NCBI RefSeq assembly: GCF_012489685.1
Contig: NC_080046.1
Span: 34,001,176 to 34,065,175 of the forward strand
Origin: Lotus japonicus
Taxonomy: Eukaryota > Streptophyta > Magnoliopsida > Fabales > Fabaceae
Direction of reading: 5' to 3'
Length of the DNA: 64,000 nt
How positions within the stretch are numbered: the first letter of the stretch is position 1; each line of letters begins with the position of its first letter. Shown here one piece after another: positions 12,739 through 27,321 of the stretch. Both the position numbers and the translations under genes were made by a program. The notes beneath the pieces were generated by a model. That model was not told the DNA's origin, searched no databases, and saw only the letters and a program-made list of their open reading frames with translations.

Positions 12739-13561
12739 GGGCTGCCATGTGATGTTCTGTTTTATTTTATTTCAATAAAAATGCAAAGGACCAATTGAAT
12801 AAGTTGGATCCAAATGCATTATGTTGCTGAATTTTATTTTAGTGTGTTTAATCCACTTCAAGTGGTGTGTGTTTGCATGTGGCGCATGAAGGGCTTAAAG
12901 GGAGGGATCCATTCCTTTCTTAAAACTCTTTGAATGTGTTTGAATTTCAATAAGTTCTGAATGGAGGAGTTACATCAGCAAAGTCAAAGGATTGAAGAGC
13001 TTTCAAAGCCAAGAATGGAGTTACAAAGATAGGGAAATTAAGTTCATAAAGAGCATTGAATGCTATATTCCCTGGTCAGAATAACAATCAAGAAAGGGAG
13101 TTACATGAAGCAATCAGCCACTAAAAACACGTTCAGGGCTGAAGCATATCACTATCTTCCTCCTTTAATTTGTAACTCCTAGCCTAGGATTCTTCTAGAG
13201 AAATTACACCTCATCATTTTTTTGTAACTAGGCTGAATTTCCTTCTTCTTTATAAGGACCACTCCTTCAATGTAATAGACAGATTATGAATGAATTAGTA
13301 TTTTCTTTTCTGAGTGATTCAGATTTGTGAGAGTGATTCTCATAGTTCTTGAGTGATTCAAGAATTAGGCTTATCAAGGGTTTGTCACCACCTTTGTGTG
13401 AAGTCTTCATCTTCCATTTCACTAAAACTTCCCCTCTTTTCTGTCCATTTCCCTTCCATCACGAAATTCTTCTTCTTCTTTCTCACATTTCAGAGTTCTC
13501 ATCATCCAAGATCAATCCTAGACGATCCATTGCAGCCCTTGCATCAACTTGGGGCGTATCA
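12537..13561 (+). repeat. 3' LTR of element 1
   Basis: 1025 bp, equal in length to the 5' LTR and differing from it by one base that I could find. It encodes the polyprotein C-terminus in its first 202 bp. It ends GTATCA, followed by the CATTT duplication and resumption of satellite. Confidence 0.95.
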
Positions 13562-13566
13562 CATTT
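13562..13566. repeat. Target site duplication, right (CATTT)
   Basis: This matches CATTT at 6533-6537. The following GGTGGAGGAATATAATG is ordinary satellite, so the monomer continues as if uninterrupted. Confidence 0.93.
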
Positions 13567-16500
13567 GGTGGAGGAATATAATGAGCTTAAACTTATTGTG
13601 GTACAACAAGACACTTTTTGTCATTAGAGAGTAATTTCTCCACTCAAAAGCTATATGTTGGCCTCATTCTCATTTGGTTCTACCGAACTTATTTCGTTAC
13701 AATTCTCCATTTCTAGTAAGTTTCAATTGAGCTCTACGAACTCATGACATACAATGGATTAATAACATCGATTTCAAATTTATGTCCTCTCAAAAGCTAT
13801 ATGTTGGCCTCTTTATACTTTTGTCCAACTCGAAACCCTAAACCCTAAACCCTAAACACCCACATTTAGTTGAGCTCTACGAACTTGCATCACATTCGGT
13901 GGAGCAATATCATGAGCTTAAACTTATTGTGGTACAACAATACACTTTTTGTCATTACAGAGTAATTTCTCCACTCAAAAGCTATATGTTGGCCTCATTC
14001 TCCTTTGGTTCTACCGAACTTATTTCGTTACAATTCTCCATTTCTAGTAAGTTTCAATTGAGCTCTACGAACTCATGACATACAATAGATTAATAACATC
14101 GATTTCAAATTTATGTCCTCTCAAAAGCTATATGTTGGCCTCTTTATACTTTTGTCCAACTCTAAACCCTAAACCCTAAACCCTAAACACCCACATTTAG
14201 TTGAGCTCTACGAACTTGCATCACATTCGGTGGAGCAATATCATGAGCTTAAACTTATTGTGGCACAACAAGACACTTTTTGTCATTAGAGAGAACTTTC
14301 TCCACTAAAAAGATATATGTTGGCATCACTCTCCTTTGGTTCTACCGTACTTATTTCTTTACAATTCTCTATTTGTAGTAAGTTTCAGTTGAGCTCTACG
14401 AACTCGTCTGACATACAATGGATTAATAACATCGATTTTAAATTTATGTCCTCTCAAAAGCTATATTTTGGCCTCTTTATCCTTTTGTCCTACCATAAAC
14501 CCTAAACCCTAAACCCGAAACACCCACATTTCGTTGAGCTCTAAGAACTTGCATCAAATTTGATGGAGGAATACAAACGGCTTAAACTTATTGTGGTACA
14601 ACAAGACACTTTTTGTCATTAGAGAGTAATTTCTCCACTCAAAAGCTATATGTTGGCCTCATTCTCATTTGGTTCTACCGAACTTATTACGTTACATTTC
14701 TCCATTTCTAGTAAGTTTCAATTGAGCTCTACGAACTCATGACATAAAATGGATAAATAACATCGATTTTAAATTTATGTCCTCTCAAAAGCTATATGTT
14801 GGCCTCTTTATCCTTTTGTCCTACCCTAAACCCTAAACCCTAAACCTGAAACACCCACATTTAATTGAGCTCTACGAACTTGCATCACATTTGGTGGAGG
14901 AATATAATGAGCTTAAACTTATTGTGGTACAACAAGACACTTTTTGTCATTAGAGAGTAATTTCTCCACTCAAAAGCTATATGTTGGCCTCATTCTCATT
15001 TGGTTCTACCGAACTTATTTCGTTACAATTCTCCATTTCTAGTAAGTTTCAATTGAGCTCTACGAACTCATGACATACAATGGATTAATAACATCGATTT
15101 CAAATTTATGTCCTCTCAAAGCTATATGTTGGCCTCTTTATACTTTTGTCCAACTCGAAACCCTAAACCCTAAACCCTAAACACCCACATTTAGTTGAGC
15201 TCTACGAACTTGCATCACATTCGGTGGAGCAATATCATGAGCTTAAACTTATTGTGGTACAACAATACACTTTTTGTCATTACAGAGTAATTTCTCCACT
15301 CAAAAGCTATATGTTGGCCTCATTCTCCTTTGGTTCTACCGAACTTATTTCGTTACAATTCTCCATTTCTAGTAAGTTTCAATTGAGCTCTACGAACTCA
15401 TGACATACAATAGATTAATAACATCGATTTCAAATTTATGTCCTCTCAAAAGCTATATGTTGGCCTCTTTATACTTTTGTCCAACTCTAAACCCTAAACC
15501 CTAAACCCTAAACACCCACATTTAGTTGAGCTCTACGAACTTGCATCACATTCGGTGGAGCAATATCATGAGCTTAAACTTATTGTGGCACAACAAGACA
15601 CTTTTTTCTCATTAGAGAGAACTTTCTCCACTAAAAAGATATATGTTGGCATCACTCTCCTTTGGTTCTACCGTACTTATTTCTTTTCAATTCTCTATTT
15701 GTAGTAAGTTTCAGTTGAGCTCTACGAACTCGTCTGACATACAATGGATTAATAACATCGATTTTAAATTTATGTCCTCTCAAAAGCTATATGTTGGCCT
15801 CTTTATCCTTTTGTCCTACCATAAACCCTAAACCCTAAACCCGAAACACCCACATTTCGTTGAGCTCTAAGAACTTGCATCAAATTTGATGGAGGAATAC
15901 AAAGGGCTTAAACTTATTGTGGTACAACAAGACACTTTTTGTCATTAGAGAGTAATTTCTCCACTCAAAAGCTATATGTTGGCTCATTCTCATTTGGTTC
16001 TACCGAACTTATTACGTTACATTTCTCCATTTCTAGTAAGTTTCAATTGAGCACGAACTCATGACATACAATGGAAAAATAACATCGATTTTTAAATTTA
16101 TGTCCTCTCGAAAGCTATATGTTGGCCCCTTTATCCTTTTGTCCTACCCTAAACCCTAAACCCTAAACCCGAAACACCCACATTTAATTGAGCTCTATGA
16201 ACTTGCATCACATTTGGTGGAGGAATATAATGAACTTAAACTTATTGTGGTACAACAAGACACTTTTTGTCATTAGAGAGTAATTTCTCCACTCAAAAGC
16301 TATATGTTGGCCTCATTCTCCTTTGGTTCTACCAAACTTATTTCGTTACAATTCTCCATTTCTAGTAAGTTTCAATTGAGCTCTACGAACTCATGACATA
16401 CAATAGATTAATAACATCAATTTCAAATTTATGTCCTCTCAAAAGCTATATGTTGGCCTCTTTATCCTTTTGTCCAACTCTAAACCCTAAACCCTAAACC

Positions 16501-19099
16501 CTAAACACCCACATTTAGTTGAGCTCTACGAACTTGCATCACATTCGGTGGAGCAATATCATGAGCTTAAACTTATTGTGGTACAACAAGACACTTTTTG
16601 TCATTAGAGAGAACTTTCTCCACTCAAAAGATATATGTTGGCATCACTCTCCTTTGGTTCTACCGTACTTATTTCGTTACAATTCTCTATTTGTAGTAAA
16701 GTTTCCAGTTGAGCTCTACGAACTCGTCTGACATACAATGGATTAATAACATCGATTTTAAATTTATGTCCTCTCAAAAGCTATATATTGGCCTCTTTAT
16801 CCTTTTGTCCTACCATAAACCCTAAACCATAAACCCGAAACACCCACATTTCGTTGAGCTCTAAGAACTTGCATCATATTTGGTGGAGGAATACAATGGG
16901 CTTAAACTTATTGTGGTACAACAAGACACTTTTTGTCATTAGAGAGTAATTTCTCCACTCAAAAGCTATATGTTGGCCTCATTCTCATTTGGTTCTACCG
17001 AACTTATTACGTTACAGTTCTCCATTTCTAGTAAGTTTCAATTGAGCTCTACGAACTCATGACATACAATGGATAAATAACATCGATTTTAAATTTATGT
17101 CCTCTCAAAAGCTATATTTGGCCTTTTATCCTTTTGTCCTACCCTAAACCCTAAACCCTAAACCCGAAACACCCACATTTAATTGAGCTCTACGAACTTG
17201 CATCACATTTGCTGGGGAAATATAATGAGCTTAAACTTATTGTGTACAACAAGACACTTTTTGTCATTAGAGAGTAATTCTCCACTCAAAAGCTATATGT
17301 TGGCCTCATTCTCCTTTGGTTCTACCGAACTTTTCGTTACAATTCTCCATTTCTAGTAAGTTTCAATTGAGCTCTACGAACTCATGACATACAATGGATT
17401 AATAACATCGATTTAAATTTATGTCCTCTCAAAAGCTATATGTTGGCCTCTTTATACTTTTGTCCAACTCTAAACCTAAACCCTAAACCCTAAACACCCA
17501 CATTTAGTTGAGCTCTACGAACTTGCATCACATTCGGTGGAGCAATATCATGAGCTTAAACTTATTGTGGTACAACAAGACACTTTTTGTCATTAGAGAG
17601 AACTTTCTCCACTCAAAAGCTATATGTTGGCATCACTCTCCTTTGGTTCTACCGTACTTATTTCGTTACAATTCTCATTTGTAGTAAGTTTCAGTTGAGC
17701 TCTACGAACTCGTCTGACATACAATGGATTAATAACATCGATTTTAAATTTATGTCCTCTCAAAAGCTATATGTTGGCCTCTTTATCCTTTTGTCCTACA
17801 ATAAACCCTAAACCCTAAACCGAAAACCCACATTTCGTTGAGCTCTACGAACTTGCATCACATTTGGTGGAGAATACATGGGCTTAAACTTATTGTGGTA
17901 CAACAAGACACTTTTTGTCATTAGAGACTAATTTCTCCACTCAAAAGCTATATGTTGGCCTCATTCTCTTTGGTTCTACCGAACTTATTACGTTACATTC
18001 TCCATTTCTAGTAAGTTTCAATTGAGCTCTACGAAACTCATGACATACAATAGATTAATAACATCGATTTCAAATTTATGTCCTCTCAAAAGCTATATGT
18101 TGGCCTCTTTATACTTTTGTCCAACTCTAAACCCTAAACCCTAAACCCTAAACACCCACATTTAGTTGAGCTCTACGAACTTGCATCACATTCGGTGGAG
18201 CAATATCATGAGCTTAAACTTATTGTGGTACAACAAGACACTTTTTGTCATTAGAGAGAATTTCTCCACTCAAAAGATATGTTGGCATCACTCTCCTTTG
18301 GTTCTACCTATATTTCGTTACAATTCTCTATTTGTAGTAAGTTTCAGTTGAGCTCTACGAACTCGTCTGACATACAATGGATTAATAACATCGATTTTAA
18401 ATTTATGTCCTCTCAAAAGCTATATGTTGGCCTCTTTATCCTTTTGTCCTACCTAAACCCTAAACCTAAACCCTAAACACCCACATTTCGTTGAGCTCTA
18501 AGAACTTGCATCACATTTGGTGGAGAATACATGGCTTAAACTTATTGTGGTACAACAAGACACTTTTTGTCATTAGAGAGTAATTTCTCCACTCAAAAGC
18601 TATATGTTGGCCTCATTCTCATTTGGTTCTACCGAACTTATTACGTTACAGTTCTCCATTTCTAGTAAGTTTCAATTGAGCTCTACGAACTCATGACATA
18701 CAATGGATAAATAACATCGATTTTAAATTTATGTCCTCTCAAAAGCTATATGTTGGCCTCTTTATCCTTTTGTCCTACCCCTAAACCTAAACCCTAAACC
18801 CGAAACACCCACATTTAATTGAGCTCTACGAACTTGCATCACATTCTGGAGGAATATAATGAGCTTAAACTTATTGTGGTACAACAAGACACTTTTTGTC
18901 ATTAGAGAGTAATTTCTCCACTCAAAAGCTATATGTTGGCCTCATTCTCATTTGGTTCTACCGAACTTATTCGTTACAGTTCTCCATTTCTAGTAAGTTT
19001 CAATTGAGCTCTACGAACTCATGACATACAATGGATTAAATAACATCGATTTTAAAATTATGTCCTCTCAAAAGCTATATGTTGGCCTCTTTATCCTTT
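13562..19099. repeat. Plant satellite array, continuation of left block
   Basis: The monomers are of the same family as 1-6537, with CCCTAAA tracts in the same orientation. From about 17100 to the gap the monomers carry many single-base deletions relative to upstream copies (for example CTATATTTGGCC near 17111, TTCTCATTTGTAG near 17671), which suggests poor consensus next to the gap. No genes are visible. Confidence 0.9.
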
Positions 19100-19199
19100 N
19101 NNNNNNNNNNNNNNNNNNNNNNNNNNNNNNNNNNNNNNNNNNNNNNNNNNNNNNNNNNNNNNNNNNNNNNNNNNNNNNNNNNNNNNNNNNNNNNNNNNN
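19100..19199. other. Assembly gap, 100 N, plant-to-insect junction
   Basis: Exactly 100 N separate plant satellite from GC-rich insect histone-array sequence. The round length marks a scaffolding placeholder, not a measured distance. Confidence 0.98.
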
Positions 19200-20222
19200 A
19201 AACAGCCTCCGCCCATCTTACGCGCATTCCACGAGCGCACCGTCCCTATCTAGCCCGTGACCTGGATTCGTTTGCTCAGTCGCCGCACCCCCATCAACCG
19301 GACTTGGTAACGTGACAGAGTGCGTGTCACGACGGCGTCACAAACGTCGATACCCCGCGCGATGCCGATCGGCCATTCGCACGCGCATCCAGTACGCCGG
19401 TCGTTCGGCCCGGCCGGAGCGAGGCGCTACCCCCGACCACCAGGCCCATCAGACGGTGCCGCGTGACGGTCACGCGCGTGGCAGTCACCTGCGAGGTGGG
19501 TAAAATGGCGAAGTTGAAAAAATGCATCTCCGATGCACACTTGCACATCGAAGATCTCGGACCGAAAGGTAATTCGGCCCTACGGTTCGGAAGACTCAAG
19601 CCTCGATGCGGGCAGAGCAATCGTCATCGTGGCGAATTTGACTCATCCGTTTCACGTTTTTGCGGTCACACCCGTGACGGGGCGGTCACTATGTGTGACA
19701 CGGTCCGGATGCGTGTGACCATGGAGCACACTGCCACGTTCTTGAAATTTCGGAAATATCACTCTACTGCCCCGGCATCGACCGGCCGTCCACGGGAGGC
19801 CGTGCGGAAATGGTTGGTCGAGAAAAAGTGCGATGGTCACGCCGTTTCTCATTTTACGGTCACATTTGTGACCGGATGGTCACATGTGACACATGGTCGG
19901 ATAGGTGTGACCTCAGAGCACAACGTGGCGTTGCCGGATTTTTGAAATGACCCCCACCCCTCCCCTCCACTGCAATTTGAAATTCCCGAGGATGGGCAGA
20001 AAAAGTGGCAAGTCTAATCATTATTTACACCGGGACACTCCTTTTACGATTCGGGGTCGTTTTCCCGCGCTTCAGGTCGTCAGCGATTGACCCTGGCGTC
20101 TCCTTGCGAAAAAATGACCATCTTCGATGTGGGTGACCAGGCCTGATTTTTCATGACAGCGGCCAGGTAGAGCGGTCCCGAAAGGAGCCCGCTCAAGTAG
20201 ACAACCACACACAGGCTCTCTC
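19200..20222. other. Spacer upstream of 5S, unit 1
   Basis: No gene is seen. The spacer contains the GTCAC/GTGAC cluster (19312-19912). Nearer 5S it has an AT-containing stretch with a TATTTACACCGGG sequence near 20022-20034. The same spacer occurs in units 2 and 4. Confidence 0.6.
19312..19912. promoter_or_regulatory. Dense GTCAC/GTGAC motif cluster, unit 1
   Basis: At least 15 copies of GTCAC or GTGAC occur in 600 bp, many paired as inverted repeats such as GGTCACATTTGTGACC and GGTCACATGTGACAC; about one would be expected by chance. It includes AGGTGTGA, which resembles a T-box half-site. The function is unknown; a protein-binding array is an inference. Confidence 0.5.
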
Positions 20223-20339
20223 GCCAACGACCATACCACGCTGGGTCTACCGGTTCCCTTCCGCACACCGAAGTCAAGCAGCGTTGGGTGCGGTTAGTAC
20301 TTAGATGGGTGACCGCTTGGGAACACCGCATGCCGTTGC
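20223..20339 (+). rRNA. 5S ribosomal RNA, unit 1
   Basis: It begins GCCAACGACCATACCACGC and ends TGCCGTTGC, complementary to the start. Internal promoter elements are recognisable: an A-box-like AAGCAGCGTTGGGTGCGG and a C-box-like TAGTACTTAGATGGGTGACC. A run of five T follows (20342-20346) and would terminate Pol III. One G is missing at the 3' end compared with units 2 and 4. Its RNA would be the 5S component of the large ribosomal subunit. Confidence 0.94.
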
Positions 20340-20385
20340 ATCTTTTTGCCTTCGTACATGTTTGTTGAATAAATATTTGTGTTAT
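20334..20385. repeat. Direct repeat A at 5S 3' end, unit 1
   Basis: A 52-53 bp sequence runs from the last bases of 5S through GAATAAATATTTGTGTTAT. It is repeated at 22051-22103 on the far side of the insertion and is present only once in unit 2. Confidence 0.9.
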
Positions 20386-21564
20386 CACGCACTCGGCCTC
20401 CAACGGCGGCAGCCAGCTCCGCCAGCCCAGCGGCCGCTGCTCTCCCCCTTCCACCGCGCGGCGCGCCGACGGCCGCCGCAACCATGCACGTCAGCATGTT
20501 TTGAGTGTTTCAGAGCTCCGCTGCACGATTCCAGCCTGCTAGACGCTACGCCCCGCCACTCCGCTGCCCGTACTTCAAAAACTCCACCCGGAAGGCGTGA
20601 CCCCGTGCCCCCAGCAACCAGAGTTGATCCGATGCGCAGCTCCGTGCGACTTCCTGACGAAGGAGGACACTCGCGGACACGTAACACCGAGAGGTCCCGC
20701 GACGACGAGCGCGGAGGAGCGCTCACACGTCCTGCCGGGCCGCTGCCAGGCACTGCACTGCCGGGGCCGGGGACAGCAGAGGCGAGCCAGCGCGGAGGAC
20801 GCTGCCCGCCCGGGACCCCCCCCTCCCCCCCCTCGCCTGCGGGCCGCCTGCCAGGGGGCCCTCAGGCCGGCTGCCTGAGCGGTGCGCGGCAGCCGCCACC
20901 CAAGGCCACGCCGCGCACCAACACCATACTGTACATGATTACAGGGAGACTACAGCTACATGCAGCAGCCCCAACCCACGGCGCAATCACCTCCGTGCTG
21001 CCCGTGGCACGACCTGCTCGCCACCTTCACGAGCCACCGCCGCGCCCCCACGACCACCTGGCCGCCGCCCTGCCCGTCCCCCTGCACGCCATTACGCCGA
21101 CCCGCCGCCCGCCCGCGCTGCCCGCCGTCGTGCCCACCACGACCCTGCCCTCGCGGCACGCCTCCGCAGTGCCCACGCCCCCGCCCACATCATGCACCCA
21201 TGCGGCCGCCACGGTCAGAAGTACTAGTCGGCGGTACTAGCCGGCGCCCCCTCCGGCCAGCCAGCCGGCAACCACGGCGCTACCCCGCTCTAGCAGTGAC
21301 GCTAGCGGCCCGGACGCCCACCGCACTCCGGCGACCGAGAGGTGGCCTACCTACACGGCGGGCCACCACCAGCTCCGAGCGGCGGGGAGGCGGCTGCCAT
21401 ACCCCTATGGCGGCCGCCTGAATAACCTAAGTTAAGTATTGTATTTTAATGTAAATATGAAAATCCTGTACATAACATCCTTTGTAATCAATTAACTAAT
21501 CACATTGTATATATTTATCTGTTCTAGATCATAAGAGGGCGGCGAACCTATCGCCTCACGCCCT

Positions 21565-21870
21565 GCCCAGTCCCCCTCAGGGGACCAACTTGTACGCCCT
21601 GCCAGGAGGCCGTCGACTTCGGCGGAACCAACTGCCAGGGCCACTCCCCGTCCCCCTTCCGGAGGACGACATGTGCAGCCCGCGCGGGGGCCCCAGGCGC
21701 CCAATGCCAGGGGAACCGCCTGCCCGGGCTTACTCCAGCGTCCTCACCCAGAGGACATCTTGTGCGACCCGTGTGGGGGCCTCAGGCGTCCAATGCCGGG
21801 GGAACCACCTGCCCGGGTCTACTCTCCGTGCCCCAAGGGGCTGTTATGTGCTGACACCGGTCGCCATAGG
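21565..21870. repeat. ~89-bp tandem repeats within the insertion, unit 1
   Basis: About three and a half imperfect copies occur, starting near 21570, 21646, 21735 and 21824; the spacing of the full copies is 89 bp. Shared pieces include CCAATGCCAGGGGAACC versus CCAATGCCGGGGGAACC and CTGCCCGGGTCTACT versus CTGCCCGGGCTTACT. Since 89 is not a multiple of three, this is unlikely to be a coding repeat. Confidence 0.8.
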
Positions 21871-22050
21871 GCGGCCATAGCAACCTGGGGACTGGCAACC
21901 CCGGGCAATCAACTGATAAAACCGAAAAGACACTCAATCAAAATCAACATCAAGCAATGAACTTATAACCTCAAGGCCCACGGGCAGAGGCAACAATCAC
22001 GAAACTCTGTAAAAAGAAAGAAAAATAAAAGCCTTTTAAAACTCGTAACT

Positions 22051-22103
22051 CGTTGGCATCTTTTTGCCTTCGTACATGTTTGTTGAATAAATATTTGTGT
22101 TAT
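22051..22103. repeat. Direct repeat B closing the insertion, unit 1
   Basis: This second copy of the 53-bp 5S trailer has the G missing from copy A. From its end the spacer continues as in unit 2 (TTGTTGTTGTCC). Confidence 0.9.
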
Positions 22104-22436
22104 TTGTTGTTGTCCTTTTTTTTGTGTTTTTTCATTTTTTTGCCAAATTTACCCCCTCACCCCCCTCCCCCACCCCCCCCCCACCCCATCACCGACATTT
22201 CGCCACTCGCCCGAGGCACACGCCCCACCAGCAGACACAATAAGGAGAGGTTAGGGGCAAAGTGTTGAAACGCACCAAGTTGGAAAATCGGGCATAGGTT
22301 ACCCGTCGGGCCCGAGGGACGACCTCCGGACAAGCACGTCTACCACCAGAACGGTGGCCGTGCGAGCCGGGTACCAGAGTTTCTCAAGGTGTGGTAAGTA
22401 TAAAGAGATAGGGGGAAGAAAGTGGGGGGGGAGGGG

Positions 22437-22473
<37 letters not shown>

Positions 22474-22631
22474 TCCAAAACGCTAATTTTTTGAAATTTG
22501 GGCAGGGGTTCCCCGTCGGGCCCGAAGGACGACCTCCAGCTGGCACTTTTCGTGCCAGCCAGGTACCAAAATGTGTCACTGTGAGTAGTAGTAATAACAT
22601 AGAGAGAGAAAGGGGGGGAGGGGGGGGGGGG

Positions 22632-22672
<41 letters not shown>

Positions 22673-23739
22673 TCCAAACGACAAAAAAAATGAAAATTTG
22701 GGCAGAGGTTCCCCGTCGGGCCCGAAGGACGACCTCCAGCAAGCAACAATCCCACCAGAACGGCGGACGTGCGAGCCAGGTACCAAGTGTGAAATGACCA
22801 AAAGTGTAAGAAATAATCTCCTCGCATTGCCACCATATACACACGAATCTCCTCGGATAGAGCAACACCACCATACACAACTCCTCGGATTCACGCCACT
22901 ACAAACGCACACGCACACGCACGCACACACACAACTTTAGTAAACTGGAGTTGCGACTGTAGGCGAGGTGGGGATATACTGTATTTCAAGTGCAGTTTTC
23001 TTCCCCCACCGGTTTTCCGCGAAAAACCACTGCAGCCAGCCAGCCGGGCGGCGGCGCTGCTCTCACCCTTCCACTTCCAGAAATCGCACGGCCGTCGACG
23101 GGCCGCGCCGGACCCTCCCCTTCGCTCGCCTCTCCACTTCTAGGAACTGTCACCGGCGCTCCGCGACCCCCCCTTTCGACTGCTGGTCATCTCACGAACC
23201 TCGCCGCCCTCACTGGCGTGGCTACTCCGTGTCTACAGTGATACCCCCTGCAAGTCCTAACCTCACTTCAACAGGGTCTTCTTTCTTCACCCTTCCGCAG
23301 ACCGAACCAACGGGTTTCCCGCCCAGGGCGTTAAATTGGGCACGGAGGCGACAGTGCGACGGCCGTGCTGCTGATGGGCGCCGCAGCGCTAACCCGTCCA
23401 GGAGTACCCTTCCGCCGGGGGGATTACCGGATTACATCGGACAGGTCGATCGGGACGCCGCCCCGGGCCGCCCCGGGGGCCGCGGCTAGCCCGGGGCGCA
23501 ACTCCGGTAAGTCATGTTCATGTTTTATCGTTATTCTTTCGAAATTGCAATTGGATGTCAACGCGGGAGTGGGCGCGTGTGCTGTGGTGGCTCGGGGAGC
23601 ATGGAGTATCGACGGACGGCCGGGCCACGCCTCGCGCGAGACAGAGCTCCGCTCCCAGGCCACATCGGCCTCTTCTGGAGGTTAGTGGTTCATCTACCTT
23701 ATTCAGCGTTTTTCAAGTGCGTTTTATTCTGTGTACCTT
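22104..23739. other. 5S-to-U2 spacer, unit 1
   Basis: No protein gene is seen. It contains the triplicated module with G-run/A-run tracts (22281-22785), a CA-rich microsatellite (~22907-22934) and a GC-rich stretch leading to U2. The last ~250 bp before U2 presumably hold its promoter (PSE), but I cannot identify the element with confidence. Confidence 0.6.
22281..22785. repeat. Triplicated ~200-bp module separated by G-run/A-run tracts, unit 1
   Basis: Three copies start near 22281, 22491 and 22691. Each contains the block GTCGGGCCCGAAGGACGACC (GAGGGAC in copy 1). Copies 1 and 3 share a CCACCAGAACGG...GAGCC segment. Between copies lie a G-run, a single C, then 24-45 A and GAGTCC. Tract lengths differ between units. 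No coding function is visible. Confidence 0.8.
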
Positions 23740-23927
23740 ATCGCTTCTCGGCCTTTTGGCTAAGATCAAAGTGTAGTATCTGTTCTTATCAGCTTAATAT
23801 CTGGTACACTCCGCATTGCGGAGTCAGAATATTAAACTGATTTTTGTAATCCGATGGAGTGTTGGGTGCTTGCACCACCTCTATCACGGGTTGTCCGGGC
23901 ATTGCAGTGCCGCCCGGTTCGGCCCAC
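23740..23927 (+). ncRNA. U2 spliceosomal snRNA, unit 1
   Basis: The 188-nt gene starts ATCGCTTCTCGGCCTTTTGG. It contains the branch-point recognition sequence in GTGTAGTATCTG, an Sm site in GATTTTTGTAA, and the 3' stem-loop around CATTGCAGTGCC. U2 pairs with the intron branch point in the nuclear spliceosome. All four copies are nearly identical. It lies on the same strand as 5S and would be transcribed by Pol II. Confidence 0.96.
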
Positions 23928-25233
23928 TATAATAATAAATCATACCTCTCTCTCTCCTCTCTCTTATCAAGTATCGGCTGGATAACTCGCCTCTGCCGAC
24001 TTGCGTTAAAACGCACGGCCGCAAGCGGCGCGCGGCGGCCGGCCGCCGGGCCCTACCCCTCCCCCTCTCTACTCCGCCAGCCTCTCGTCGCTACGTTACG
24101 GCTAACGCTACGCGCCCAGCGGTAAAGACGCGCGTTCGAACGAAAATAAATACGCCAATACGCTCGTCTACTCGCATAGGTAAGTAATCGCTTTCGCAAA
24201 GTCCGCGCGTACAGGTAAGTAATACTTCATCGAGGACAACTTTATGCCGTGGCGTGTTTATCTCGTTGCCGCACGGCCAGGTAAGTCCCGGTAGTGAGTG
24301 TAACTTGTCTTAACGACTGTGTAAGGTAGGTATAGGGGGTAGATAGTCTTTGTTGAAGTTTATCCTTACGGAAAACATGTTTTAGCCCTGAAAAGGGCTG
24401 TTTCTATAGCAAAGACGCTCGGGGTGAACGAGTGAATTTACTTGGAGGATGTGTACTTGGTCACAGCCTTGGTGCCTTCAGACACGGCGTGCTTGGCCAA
24501 TTCTCCGGGCAGGAGGAGACGGACAGCGGTCTGGATCTCCCGAGAGGTGATGGTGGACCTCTTGTTGTAGTGGGCGAGACGGCTGGCCTCGGCGGCGATC
24601 CTCTCGAAGATGTCGTTCACGAACGAGTTCATGATGGACATGGCCTTGCTGGAGATACCGGTGTCGGGGTGGACTTGTTTCAGCACTTTGTAAATGTAGA
24701 TGGCGTAGGATTCCTTCCTCTTACGCTTCTTCTTCTTATCTCCCTTGGAGATATTCTTCTGGGCCTTGCCCGCTTTTTTCGCGGCCTTTCCGGACGTTTT
24801 GGGTGGCATGGTGGTACGTGTGAGCGGTACAAAGACACGGAGCACAGTGATGCGGACACCAGTCCGACTTTCTTATTTATGTAAACGCGGTGCGCAGCCG
24901 GCGCGCGCAGGATCGTGCGTGCCGTCCCCCCACTCCGAGGTGCCCGAAAACGAGCGGCCAATCGCGCGGCAGCACGCAGCCAGCAGCGCGCCGGCTGCGC
25001 ACCACGAATCGTATATAAGCCTAGGTCGACCCTCGCCGAGCATCACTCTCGTGTACTTTCCGGCGTCCTCACGGTCGTCGTCTCGTCGTTCTCTACCCAA
25101 ACTCTCCAAACATGTCCGGTCGCGGCAAGGGTGGCAAGGTCAAGGGAAAGTCCAAGTCCCGCTCCTCCAGGGCTGGACTCCAGTTCCCCGTCGGAAGAAT
25201 CCACCGTCTTCTCCGCAAAGGAAACTACGCTGA

Positions 25234-25482
<249 letters not shown>

Positions 25483-26100
25483 TAAGTGCCTCCTTTGACG
25501 GCAACCTCGTTCAATCGAGTACCAAAAAGGTCCTTTTAAGGACCAACAAAACTGTCTTAAAGGACATCCTACAACAAAGACTTACACTATCCCTCTCTAC
25601 CCCCCTCTCACTTACCCTAGCCGGTCACCCTCCGTCGATTTGGGCTCTTTACCTTTCGATTTGACCGAGTTAAGCATTTTCGTTTGCGCTTAAGCACGCT
25701 TAAGGTCACCCATCGCTTAACGCGACTTATCTCGACGCCCGTGTGCGACACGGACTTCTCGACGGCCCCGTTGCGTAGTACTCGTCGCCTCTACGACTTT
25801 TATTTCGCGCGTCAGTCGCTCCGACGTCACGTTCGCGAGTTAAGCGGCGTTAAGCAAGTTAGCACGTAAGCGCGGAGCGGCGAGCGCCTGCAATCGGGCG
25901 GTTAGGCCTCCCACTCCACACAACTGCCGAGCGGGTTGCATACCTGCAAGGCAGTTCGCGGCGGGCACCTCGCCGCGAAATCGCAAAGTACCGCCGTGCG
26001 CTTTCGTACATGATCGATGGGGGTTAAGCGACCACTGGGACGCGTGTGCAAGTGTTGCGAGAGAGGTTATATTATGTTAGGGGAGGATAAGTTAGGTTAG

Positions 26101-27321
<1,221 letters not shown>

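Larger units (their letters stand above)
6538..13561 (+). mobile_element. Full-length Ty3/gypsy LTR retrotransposon (element 1), coding region broken
   Basis: The 7024-bp element has all structural marks: TG...CA LTRs of 1025 bp, a 5-bp CATTT duplication, a primer binding site resembling the initiator-Met tRNA complement, gag with a zinc knuckle, protease, reverse transcriptase, RNase H, integrase, and a polypurine tract. Integrase after RNase H gives the Ty3/gypsy order. I could spot a single base difference between the LTRs (A near 7030, T near 13030), so insertion was recent. Gag-pol is nevertheless broken by one frameshift (~8800) and two in-frame stops (9820-9822, 11263-11265). The coding end runs into the LTR, a trait I recall for CRM-like plant elements, but I do not assign a clade. 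Mobilisation in trans by an intact relative such as element 2 is possible. Confidence 0.95.
20386..22103. mobile_element. 1.72-kb insertion downstream of 5S, unit 1 (unidentified element)
   Basis: Present in units 1 and 4 and absent from unit 2, where the 5S trailer runs straight on. It is bounded by 53-bp direct repeats. The 5' two thirds are very GC-rich with long frames that have no recognisable domain. An AT-rich stretch with a 3' splice-like TTATCTGTTCTAG follows near 21520, then ~89-bp tandem repeats. The 3' end is A-rich (AAAGAAAGAAAAATAAAAG). A non-autonomous or 5'-truncated retroelement fits best; a captured gene fragment is the alternative. No reverse transcriptase is visible. Confidence 0.6.
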